A stretch of DNA of 24,050 nt from an uncultured Cellvibrio sp. (lineage in GTDB: Bacteria > Pseudomonadota > Gammaproteobacteria > Pseudomonadales > Cellvibrionaceae): NCBI GenBank assembly GCA_946481095.1, contig CAMLML010000072.1, forward strand, positions 1 through 24,050. Reading direction: 5' to 3'. Below the pieces are notes generated by a model. It searched no databases, had not been told where the DNA came from, and saw only the letters and a program-made list of their open reading frames with translations. Positions 14,925 through 22,722 of this stretch are shown in pieces (within the stretch, counting starts at the first letter, position 1; every line of letters starts with the position of its first letter). A program made the position numbers and the translations under genes.

Positions 14925-15555
14925 TGCACGAAATTCGCTAACCGCCCGTGACAGTCATATCTGGACGTTGCGCATGGGCTTGTTGATTGTGATTGCGCTG
15001 ATGTTTGCGCAAACCTTTGTACAACATCAACGACAAAATGACATTACGGTTCATGTTCCGCCGGATTTAAGCGCGGGCGCAACACTTGAACCTGGAAAAT
15101 TACAACCCGCCAATAGTTATGCGTTTGCAAGTTTCGTATGGAGCGGAATTAATGATTGGCCAGAAAGCGGCAAAACCGATTATGAAAAAGCAATTAATGA
15201 TCGAAACTGCTTAATCTCTCACGAATTTCACCAGGTTTTATTACGCAGTCTGGCCGAAAAAAAATCGCAAGGTGAACTGGATAGAACACGATCACTCTCG
15301 CCTCTATTGCAATACCGTCAAGGATTTTCGCAGCCGCTTGGCAACAATTCATTTTCGGTTGCATTGGTGATGCGATTAATCGAACGAGTGGGTTCCATGT
15401 CTGTAAAAGATACCGGCATGAGTTACGCATTTCGCATTACCCCGGATACGCGGCCGTGCAATCCGTACGGAATGCAGCTGGATGGATTTATTCAAGATCC
15501 TGCGCGATATGAAGTGCCGGATGAATCCAAAAAAACCAAAGGTAAAAACAAATGA
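14917..15555 (+). CDS. ICE protein, TIGR03746 (PFL_4703) family, TraE/VirB8-like
   Basis: 212 residues with a single N-terminal helix (about 20-35), then a periplasmic domain. NSYAFASFVWSGINDWPESG followed by DYEKAI and later YRQGFSQPLG match TIGR03746, the TraE/VirB8-type assembly factor of this class. The C-terminus is Lys-rich (KKTKGKNK). The start is GTG, overlapping the TIGR03750 stop by 8 bases, with AAGGGG upstream. It probably bridges the inner-membrane ATPases to the outer core complex. Confidence 0.87.
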   Translation: MSDARNSLTARDSHIWTLRMGLLIVIALMFAQTFVQHQRQNDITVHVPPDLSAGATLEPGKLQPANSYAFASFVWSGINDWPESGKTDYEKAINDRNCLISHEFHQVLLRSLAEKKSQGELDRTRSLSPLLQYRQGFSQPLGNNSFSVALVMRLIERVGSMSVKDTGMSYAFRITPDTRPCNPYGMQLDGFIQDPARYEVPDESKKTKGKNK

Positions 15556-16385
15556 ATTGGCTGAAACTAAAAATTGGCTTATGCGCGATAGCATGTTGCG
15601 TTTGCCAGTCATCGATTGCCGACGTGGATAAACGTATTTGGGAAAATATGCCACTGACCATTATCCTGCCAGTAAACAAAGAAGTGCGCGTGACATTTCC
15701 AACCGATGTGAATGTGCAAATTCCCAAAGAATTAACCGCAAATTTGGTCAGTCTGGCTCCCAATCAAAAAACGATTTATTGGACGGCGAAATCACCTTTC
15801 GATTCTGCGCGCGTATTGGCAACCAGTACAGATAACGAAACCGTTTACCTGATCGATTTAATTGCCAATGAATTCACCACTGTAGATGACCCGGTAATCA
15901 TCGAAGATGCCGATCGCCTGACAGATAACACCATCGAAACGGATAACAGCACACCACTTTTTCAATCGACTTCCGAAACCGCATTAAGCGATCCGCCTGA
16001 GATTCTGCTGACCCGTTTTGTTTCCCAAACGCTCTATTCACCCAGGCGTTTAGTGCCTCAATCGTCCGACATCACGGAATTGCATGTCGATGCAATTGAT
16101 AAGGAATTTCCACTAATCCAATCGCAATCCGGTGAGCAATTTCAGTTCCATCTTGTCGGCGCCTGGGCGGGTTATGGCCGTTATATCACGGCCGTATTAG
16201 TCATCAATCAATCCACCCATTCGGTGTTGATCAATCCAGGACTTGTGCGAGGCAATTTCACTCATATCACCGCACAACATCCTGATCTTGGCAGTGCAGG
16301 AACCTTAAAAGACCGAACCACACTTTACCTGATCAGTGAAGTGCCATTTGTGAGCGCGTTAATGGAGGAAGGTTATGGCTACTAG
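15552..16385 (+). CDS. ICE protein, TIGR03749 (PFL_4704) family, TraK/VirB9-like
   Basis: 277 residues, signal peptide to about residue 23 (ending SSIAD), then a beta-rich N-terminal domain (IWENMPLTIILPVNKEVRVTFPTDV), a Thr/Asp linker, and a C-terminal domain (RFVSQTLYSPRRLVPQSSDI, later WAGYGRYITAVLVIN, ending TLYLISEVPF). This matches TIGR03749, the secretin-like TraK/VirB9 analogue of MPF-G systems. It would form the outer-membrane core with the TraB-like and TraV-like products of the next two genes. It overlaps both neighbours. Confidence 0.88.
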   Translation: MNWLKLKIGLCAIACCVCQSSIADVDKRIWENMPLTIILPVNKEVRVTFPTDVNVQIPKELTANLVSLAPNQKTIYWTAKSPFDSARVLATSTDNETVYLIDLIANEFTTVDDPVIIEDADRLTDNTIETDNSTPLFQSTSETALSDPPEILLTRFVSQTLYSPRRLVPQSSDITELHVDAIDKEFPLIQSQSGEQFQFHLVGAWAGYGRYITAVLVINQSTHSVLINPGLVRGNFTHITAQHPDLGSAGTLKDRTTLYLISEVPFVSALMEEGYGY

Positions 16386-17826
16386 CATGTCATCCAATAA
16401 ATTGGTGTGGGTCGGCGTTGCGTTGCTGGTCGGTTTGGTGGTGATGGCCATCATCAATTCATCCAATGAAGAACCCAAAACAAAATCCAGCGACGCCAAA
16501 CCTGTGGCGGAAATTAAAAAAGCGGAGGACGGCGATACGGTTTCAGAAACCCTGCAGGAAGTCAGAGCGAAATACGAAAAATCTGAAAACGAAAAATTAG
16601 AACTGAATGAAAAACTGACCAAATTGGAAACCCAGTTAAATCGTTTGGCCAATCGCGCAACACCATCAGGCGAGTCAAAGCCTGATCCGCGGGTAGAAGA
16701 TCTACAAAAATTTGTGGGCGCATTGGGCGACCAAATGTCGCAACTCACCAAAGAAGTGACGCAGGAAAAAAACAATCAAATTGCCGTTGAGAATGGTTAT
16801 GAAGTGACGGAAGAAGATTTGGGTATTGAGGAGAAATCATCGAACAAAAAAAATCAGCTCGGATTCGGTGGGCCACAATCGCTTCCCGGATATGTGACGA
16901 TCAAGCCCATGACACGGACTCAGCTATTGACAGCAGATCCAAAATTGGCTGAAAAATTATTTTCACAACAATTATCAGCCAACAAAAAATTGCCCTCGAA
17001 TACATCTGGATCCGGATTACCGCATTCATTAAATGCATTGAAAGAGGAAGTTGCACCGCCAAAATCCTATTACACCATTCCGGCGCGAGGAACCGTGTTT
17101 AAAGCCAAAGCGATGACGGCACTGATTGGAACTGTGCCGTTGGGTGGAAAGGTTCAGGATCCGTTTCCAGCGCGGTTTATTGTGGGTGATAAAAACCTGG
17201 CAACCAATGGCATTCATATTCCTGGGCTGCGCGGCATTATTTTTGAAGGCATTGCACGCGGCAATTGGAATTTAAGTTGCGTCAGCGTTTCCTTAACCGG
17301 TGCAACCTACACCTTCGCTGATGGACGTATTCAACACATGGAAATTGATCAACAAAATGGCAACAAAAAAAATAAAGCGCGATCGCCGTTTGCTGAAAAT
17401 GAAGGTAACCAGAGCATTGGGTATTTGTCAGATCCTCAAGGGGTTCCCTGTGTCGCCGGTCGTCGTATTACGGATGCACATAAACAACTGCTGACGATGG
17501 GTGTACTGGGTGCTGCGAAAAGTTATTTCGATGCTAAAGCCGCCGCCGAGACCAGTAGCAATGAAAATATCCTGGGCGGCACTAACACCTCTGTCACGGG
17601 CAATAAAAGCGCCTTCATCGAAAATGAAACCTACGCAAACACGGTGGAAACGGCGATGGATTTTTACACACGCCGCATGCGTGACACCTTTGATGTTATT
17701 TACCGCGATCCGGGTGCTGAAGTCAGTTTATTGATTACCCAGGATTTACCCATCGATTATCACGAAGACGCACGTAAAGTCGCTTACTCACAAGAGGGCA
17801 ATCGCCATGCAAAAACCCTGGATTAA
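16375..17826 (+). CDS. ICE protein, TIGR03752 (PFL_4705) family, TraB/VirB10-like
   Basis: 483 residues. One N-terminal membrane helix (about 10-28), a Lys/Glu-rich coiled coil (about 60-100, ENEKLELNEKLTKLETQLNR-like), a linker, and a periplasmic beta-barrel region (about 220-420) with YYTIPARGTVFKAKAMTALIG and FIVGDKNLATNGIHIPGL, the usual VirB10/TraB segment. It spans the envelope and links energy from the inner membrane to the outer core. A good ribosome site (GGAGG, 6 bases before the ATG) lies in the end of the preceding gene. The lipoprotein gene starts 20 bases before its stop. Confidence 0.9.
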   Translation: MATSMSSNKLVWVGVALLVGLVVMAIINSSNEEPKTKSSDAKPVAEIKKAEDGDTVSETLQEVRAKYEKSENEKLELNEKLTKLETQLNRLANRATPSGESKPDPRVEDLQKFVGALGDQMSQLTKEVTQEKNNQIAVENGYEVTEEDLGIEEKSSNKKNQLGFGGPQSLPGYVTIKPMTRTQLLTADPKLAEKLFSQQLSANKKLPSNTSGSGLPHSLNALKEEVAPPKSYYTIPARGTVFKAKAMTALIGTVPLGGKVQDPFPARFIVGDKNLATNGIHIPGLRGIIFEGIARGNWNLSCVSVSLTGATYTFADGRIQHMEIDQQNGNKKNKARSPFAENEGNQSIGYLSDPQGVPCVAGRRITDAHKQLLTMGVLGAAKSYFDAKAAAETSSNENILGGTNTSVTGNKSAFIENETYANTVETAMDFYTRRMRDTFDVIYRDPGAEVSLLITQDLPIDYHEDARKVAYSQEGNRHAKTLD

Positions 17827-18310
17827 TTTTTTATTGATAGTGGGTTTTCTTTCACTGGTTGGCTGTTCATCCAGTATTGAAAAAGTCACCAATCCAAATG
17901 CACCGACAATGGAACAAGTTTTTAATGAATATTCCGGCAGTGCAGATGAAAAAAAAATAATCGAACGCAAACGCGTATTGTTACAGCGCCCGGCACTCGA
18001 TAATGAAACCCGATTGCCCATGAATCCCTATGCACAACAACTGGAGCATCTTTATCCACGATTGCCCAATCCGGATTTGTTTATGTATGTCAGGCCTCAT
18101 GCAGTGGGATCCACCGGTGCGCCGATTCCTGCCTACATCACCCGTTTTTCCATGTATGAGCGTCAGCCTTATGCATTGCCAGGTGAAACACTGGAGTCTT
18201 TAAAAATCGAGAATGATTTTTTAATCCAGGAACATCGGGACGAAGTGGAAATGGAAAAAAAACGCAACGAAAAAATACACCACACACCCTCAATATTGGG
18301 GGATAGCTGA
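17807..18310 (+). CDS. Conjugative transfer lipoprotein, TIGR03751 family (TraV-like)
   Basis: 167 residues with a lipoprotein signal peptide: basic start, hydrophobic core, lipobox LVGC with Cys20 and Ser at +2, which predicts outer-membrane sorting. NPNAPTMEQVFNEYSG and the Pro-rich part PRLPNPDLFMYVRPHAVG followed by PAYITRFSMYERQPYALPGE are typical of TIGR03751. It would anchor the TraB/TraK-like core in the outer membrane like TraV/VirB7. The stop overlaps the first base of the traC start. Confidence 0.9.
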   Translation: MQKPWINFLLIVGFLSLVGCSSSIEKVTNPNAPTMEQVFNEYSGSADEKKIIERKRVLLQRPALDNETRLPMNPYAQQLEHLYPRLPNPDLFMYVRPHAVGSTGAPIPAYITRFSMYERQPYALPGETLESLKIENDFLIQEHRDEVEMEKKRNEKIHHTPSILGDS

Positions 18311-21114
18311 TGGATATTCTCGCTGGTTTGAAAGATTATTTCTTAACAGGTGCGCCAACCGAATCCAAACCGGTTACACACGATGACATTCGGCGTGCTT
18401 ACAAACGCAAACCGCCGATTGCGGATTATCTACCCTGGATTGATATTGTCGAGAACAATAAGTTACTGCTGGAAGATGGTCGTTCGATGGCGGCTGTGTT
18501 TGAGTTGCAATCAGTTCCTACCGAAGCACGCAGTGAAGAATTTTTATTAACGCAACGCAATGCTATCCGGGATTTTATCGGGCAGGCATTCGAAGAGCAT
18601 ACGAGCTCACCCTGGGTGGTACAGTTATTTGGTTGGCAGGATAAATCCGAATTCAAAAATATTCCGGATAAAGTGTTAAGTCATGCAATCAACATGCACG
18701 CCATGCGTGATGTTGAAATTGACGATTACACGCGGCATTTTGTGAGGGATATTTTAACACCGCATATTCAGGATATGTCGCAGGAAGGCGGATTGTTTAC
18801 TGATCCTCTCGCAAATGATAATCCCTGGGGTGGATCACGACGAAAAGTCTATATGGTGTTTTATCGTCGTCACTCCGGGATGAGCTCACGCCGCAAAGGA
18901 ATGACAATTGAAAAAGAATTGGATACACAATCGGCACGTGTGCATCAAATGTTGCGTTCTGCATCCTTGCAGGGAAAACGACTTGAAGGCCAATCGATTC
19001 GCGATTGGTTATTTCGCTGGTTTAATCCAAAACCCAAATTGGGTACTACCGATTCCTGGTTGAAAACCAATCCGTATCCCAAATCTGTTTCTGATGAAGA
19101 ACTGGCTGATTACGATTTGGTATCAGATGTTGTCTCACGCGATTGCCGCTCTGATAAAAAAACACGCTGTTGGTATTTTGATGGAATGCCGCACACGGTG
19201 TTATCCGTTGAGCGCATGTCATCTGTTCCCAAAATTGGTCAAGTTTCTGCAGAACGATATCAATCAGAAGAACGCAAAGGCCCCAATGCCCGGATTGCCT
19301 GTTTCATTGATGATTTGCCCCCCGGTTCTGTGGTGATTGTGTCTTATGTGGTCAAACCACAAAGTGCTATTCGCAAGCATCTTGAAAAATTGGAAAAGTC
19401 ATCACGCGGTGATACACCCGAAGCGCAGAACACTCGCGAAGAAGTGAAGAATGCACGTATGCAAATTGCCAAGGGCAACAAGCTGTATCCTTTTTCAATG
19501 GGCATCGCACTTCGTGCCGATGATGATGAAAAAATGGATGACACCATCATGCGTGTCGATACCTTGTTAAGTGCTAATGGATTGCAATTAATTGATCCGG
19601 ATTACGATGAGGTTCGATTGGATCGTTACGTTCGTTTCTTACCCTGTGCATACGATCCTGCACTGGATCAAGTCAGCATTCGCGAACGCATTATCTACGC
19701 ACATCACCTGGCCAATATTCTGCCGGTCTATGGTCGTAGCGTGGGTACCGGTAATCCTGGTGTACTCACCTTTAATCGTGGCGGTGAAGATTTTACATTC
19801 GATCCACTGTTGCAAGGTGACAGAACTAAAAATGCGCACTTGTTTTTATTTGGCCCCACCGGTGCCGGTAAATCGGCAACCCTCGTGTATTTACAAATGT
19901 TTGTCACGGCCATGTACAACCCGCGATGGGTAGTGATTGAAGCCGGTAATAGTTTTGGATTGTTGTCGGATTATTTAAAAAAATGGGGAAAAACCGTTTC
20001 GGATATTGTATTGCGACCGGGAAAAGCACCGAGTCTGGCGCCTTACAAACCGGCATTGGAATTAGTCGATGCTGAAGGCAATGTTATTCAGGAACATTCG
20101 ATTATTGAAGAGGTATTGGAAGGTTCGGTTGAACTGGAATCTGCTGAGAAAGAATCGATTGATAATGCACAACGCGATATCCTGGGTGAGATGTTGATTA
20201 TCGCAAGGCTCATGGTCACCGGTGGTGAAGAAAAAGAAGAAGAGCGCATGTCACGCTCGGATGTCGGTTTGTTAAAAAGTGCCGTGTTAAATGCGGCAGT
20301 GATCGCTAAAAAAGCCGGAAAAAAGGATTTACTCACGGAAGATGTGATTGTGTCACTCGATGCCTTAAAAACCGAAAAACCCGGACGCGCTGCGCGTATC
20401 GATGAAATGGTCGAAGCCATGAGTTTGTTTGTCGATGGCTTCGCCGGTGAATTGTTTAATCGACCGGGAGAAGAATTGCCCGATTCTGATTATATCCGTA
20501 TTGAAATGGGAACACTTGCCAGCGGTAACAACACCAAAGACAAGTTATCGGTCGCGTATATTTCCATCATTAATCAAATTATTGCGCGAGCACAACGCAC
20601 GCAGCGCGATGGTCGGCCCACGATTAATTTAACAGACGAAGCACACGTCATCACCACCGATAAATTGTTGGCCTCCTATCTGGTTGTGGTGTCAAAACTG
20701 CTGGGTCGTCGTATGGGATTGTGGCTCTGGCAGGCCACACAAAATATGAAAGATTATCCGGCGGATGCCGAAAAAATGTTGTCGATGTTTGAGTGGTGGA
20801 TGTGTTTGTTCATCGATCAAAGTGAGTTGGCCAACATCGAAAAATTCCGCGCATTAACCCCTGATCAAAAAACCATGTTGCTGTCCACAACCAAAGCTCC
20901 CCGCAAATACACCGAAGGCGTTGTTATGTCCGATAACGTCCAGGGATTATTTCGCATGGTGCCTCCTGGATTGTGTTTGGCATTGGGCCAATCCGAAAAA
21001 GAAGAAAAACGCGCGCGATCCAAATTAATGCAAGAGCATGGCATCGATGAACTCGAAGCCGCACAAATGATTGGCGATCAGATTGCGGCAGGTCGTCGCA
21101 AGATCGCGGCGTGA
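18310..21114 (+). CDS. traC: Conjugative transfer ATPase TraC (VirB4 class, TIGR03744)
   Basis: 934 residues. The N-terminal region (to about 450) is the VirB4/TraC scaffold domain, including RRHSGMSSRRKG. The ATPase domain carries Walker A GPTGAGKS (515-522) and Walker B INLTDEAH (Asp776-Glu777), with the downstream LWLWQATQNMKDYP segment usual in this family, matching TIGR03744 (PFL_4706). It powers pilus and channel assembly from the cytoplasmic face. It is the largest gene of the operon and lies directly after the lipoprotein gene, as in PFGI-1. Confidence 0.95.
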   Translation: MDILAGLKDYFLTGAPTESKPVTHDDIRRAYKRKPPIADYLPWIDIVENNKLLLEDGRSMAAVFELQSVPTEARSEEFLLTQRNAIRDFIGQAFEEHTSSPWVVQLFGWQDKSEFKNIPDKVLSHAINMHAMRDVEIDDYTRHFVRDILTPHIQDMSQEGGLFTDPLANDNPWGGSRRKVYMVFYRRHSGMSSRRKGMTIEKELDTQSARVHQMLRSASLQGKRLEGQSIRDWLFRWFNPKPKLGTTDSWLKTNPYPKSVSDEELADYDLVSDVVSRDCRSDKKTRCWYFDGMPHTVLSVERMSSVPKIGQVSAERYQSEERKGPNARIACFIDDLPPGSVVIVSYVVKPQSAIRKHLEKLEKSSRGDTPEAQNTREEVKNARMQIAKGNKLYPFSMGIALRADDDEKMDDTIMRVDTLLSANGLQLIDPDYDEVRLDRYVRFLPCAYDPALDQVSIRERIIYAHHLANILPVYGRSVGTGNPGVLTFNRGGEDFTFDPLLQGDRTKNAHLFLFGPTGAGKSATLVYLQMFVTAMYNPRWVVIEAGNSFGLLSDYLKKWGKTVSDIVLRPGKAPSLAPYKPALELVDAEGNVIQEHSIIEEVLEGSVELESAEKESIDNAQRDILGEMLIIARLMVTGGEEKEEERMSRSDVGLLKSAVLNAAVIAKKAGKKDLLTEDVIVSLDALKTEKPGRAARIDEMVEAMSLFVDGFAGELFNRPGEELPDSDYIRIEMGTLASGNNTKDKLSVAYISIINQIIARAQRTQRDGRPTINLTDEAHVITTDKLLASYLVVVSKLLGRRMGLWLWQATQNMKDYPADAEKMLSMFEWWMCLFIDQSELANIEKFRALTPDQKTMLLSTTKAPRKYTEGVVMSDNVQGLFRMVPPGLCLALGQSEKEEKRARSKLMQEHGIDELEAAQMIGDQIAAGRRKIAA

Positions 21115-21125
21115 GGACTTTGAAT

Positions 21126-21341
21126 ATGCAAAATACCAATAGCGTGCACACTAATTTCGACACCCAGATTGCATTTAAATGTAATGAACACCCATCACAA
21201 GTGTGTTCGGTCAGCGATCTGAAAAAGGGTGATATTTTTTATTTGGTCACCAACGGTAAAAAAGGGGATCTGATGAAAGCCACTTCAAATCCTGTTTGGG
21301 CAAAAAACCGATGGGAAATTCAGGGAGAGCTTTATGAATAA
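21126..21341 (+). CDS. Small unknown protein between traC and TIGR03757
   Basis: 71 residues, no family recognised: FKCNEHPSQVCSVSDLKKGDIFYLVTNG followed by KATSNPVWAKNRWEIQGELYE. Alternating hydrophobic residues and the LKKGDIFYLV turn suggest a small beta-barrel (SH3-like or DUF-type) that is cytoplasmic, since there is no signal or membrane segment. Two Cys occur (CNEHPSQVC). I chose ATG 21126 because GAGG from the traC stop region lies about 9 bases upstream; a GTG at 21111 would overlap traC as GTGA. It overlaps the next gene by 8 bases, so it is embedded in the operon and likely expressed. Role unknown. Confidence 0.68.
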   Translation: MQNTNSVHTNFDTQIAFKCNEHPSQVCSVSDLKKGDIFYLVTNGKKGDLMKATSNPVWAKNRWEIQGELYE

Positions 21342-21765
21342 ATTTTTGGCATTGCTGGTTTTGGTTCTCCCGGTTCTCTCGCTACCGGTGAATGCAATCA
21401 TCATCGATATTTTTGTCGACCAGCCACAGTCATTTATTTCCATTCCGGGCGTATCGATCACGGTGCATGACCTATCAGCTCCGGAACGTTTATCGCAACG
21501 CTATTTACCGGAATTGCCACCCGATCCTGCACAAGCAAAAAAATTGGCAATGGCGTTTTTTGCATCCAGCAAAGGGAAAGAATATCAACATCAATTGAAA
21601 GAGGCAGTTGAACATCAAACCTATTTGATGCGTTACAACATTCAAAAAATTCCGGCGATGGTTTTTGATGGTAAAGCCGTGATTTATGGCTCGACCGATA
21701 TTCAGCATGGCTTGGAAATTTATCAGAACTACCTGAAGAAAAACGGGGTGCAACATGAAGAATAG
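21334..21765 (+). CDS. ICE protein, TIGR03757 (PFL_4709) family
   Basis: 143 residues with a signal peptide (to about residue 21, ending LPVNA), then IDIFVDQPQSF, YDLSAPE-like VHDLSAPERLSQRYLPELPPDPAQAKKLA, and RYNIQKIPAMVFDGKAVIYGSTDIQHGLEIY. The last part, with its cis-Pro KIPAMVFDG, is the TIGR03757 signature and resembles TrbC/TraW-type thioredoxin-like folds without a CxxC (there are no cysteines at all). Periplasmic, probably in pilus assembly together with the TraU-like product that follows and overlaps by 11 bases. Confidence 0.88.
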   Translation: MNKFLALLVLVLPVLSLPVNAIIIDIFVDQPQSFISIPGVSITVHDLSAPERLSQRYLPELPPDPAQAKKLAMAFFASSKGKEYQHQLKEAVEHQTYLMRYNIQKIPAMVFDGKAVIYGSTDIQHGLEIYQNYLKKNGVQHEE

Positions 21766-22720
21766 AGTAGGGTGCTGTTTATTGTTACTCCTGTTATCAA
21801 CAAGTAGCGGTGCTGCGGATCTTTTACCCAGAAAACATATCAACACAGATGACATTGCAGAATCTGGATTTACTACTTGTACGGATTGTATCGATTGGAA
21901 AGTGGTTGGCGTTTGTTTTTGGCTCAAATGCAAACTGTTTTCCTGCAGTATCAAAGAGAGCATTAAATACAGTCATTTTATCCCCGATCTGGTGGTATCC
22001 AGTTACAGCGGAGATGACTCCCCCTGGGAAGAAACAGCCTCCTGGAATGACGCGCCGGATGGCACCATGAGCCAAACGATAAGTCCGCGTGATCAGGATA
22101 CATTTTTGAATTTTAAAAACGTTGACATCATTTCGCAGCCCGGCATTTTTGCATGGAACATTCTGGGTGATACCGATTTTTTTTGTAATTCCCAAATTCA
22201 AATGCCGATGATCCCGCATTTTTTATCGGGGTTGGATCCCAACTGGAATGATCCTGGTATTGAACAACTTTACCCTCAATCGATTCTGGGTATCCCGACC
22301 ATCAAAGCCAAAGACGCGGGTTTTATGCCGGGTGTGTTGGCTCCCTACTGGGCGCCAGTGTATCCCCGTTGTGGTTGGGGTGCGCATCCCCTGGATCCTA
22401 TCAATGGCGCTGTTGCTGCTTTTCGGGCAAGTCACATTTTGACGAATCGTGCATCCTTGCATGTCCACATGCCGATCACTCGCAGTTGTGGTAATCGCTG
22501 CTGGAAACCTGGGCCGGTAAAAGAAAACAGCGCAACAGACAATAAATTTCAAATGATTTTTCCGGTCGTGGAAGATTCAGCTAAAGCGATTGGCGGTTCT
22601 GCATCCTGGGCAAATGGAAAAAATATTATCGAGCAAGCCTATGTGTGGAATTTGTGGCGCCGCTATCGCTGTTGCGACAAAAAAGGCCAAATCTTTTTAT
22701 TTTCTGTTGACTGGCAATAA
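21755..22720 (+). CDS. ICE protein, TIGR03756 (PFL_4710) family, TraU-like
   Basis: 321 residues, signal peptide ending about residue 20 (SSGA). The mature protein has 11 Cys, including CTDC, VCFWLKC, RCGWG, SCGNRC and RCC, as in TraU, which needs periplasmic disulfide formation. Hallmarks are ESIKYSHFIPDLVVSSY and APYWAPVYPRCGWG, then HMPITRSCGN and a C-terminal WRRYRCC. It matches TIGR03756 and would act in mating-pair or DNA-transfer steps in the periplasm. It is followed after two bases by the TIGR03755 gene, as in PFGI-1. Confidence 0.92.
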   Translation: MKNRVGCCLLLLLLSTSSGAADLLPRKHINTDDIAESGFTTCTDCIDWKVVGVCFWLKCKLFSCSIKESIKYSHFIPDLVVSSYSGDDSPWEETASWNDAPDGTMSQTISPRDQDTFLNFKNVDIISQPGIFAWNILGDTDFFCNSQIQMPMIPHFLSGLDPNWNDPGIEQLYPQSILGIPTIKAKDAGFMPGVLAPYWAPVYPRCGWGAHPLDPINGAVAAFRASHILTNRASLHVHMPITRSCGNRCWKPGPVKENSATDNKFQMIFPVVEDSAKAIGGSASWANGKNIIEQAYVWNLWRRYRCCDKKGQIFLFSVDWQ

Positions 22721-22722
22721 TC

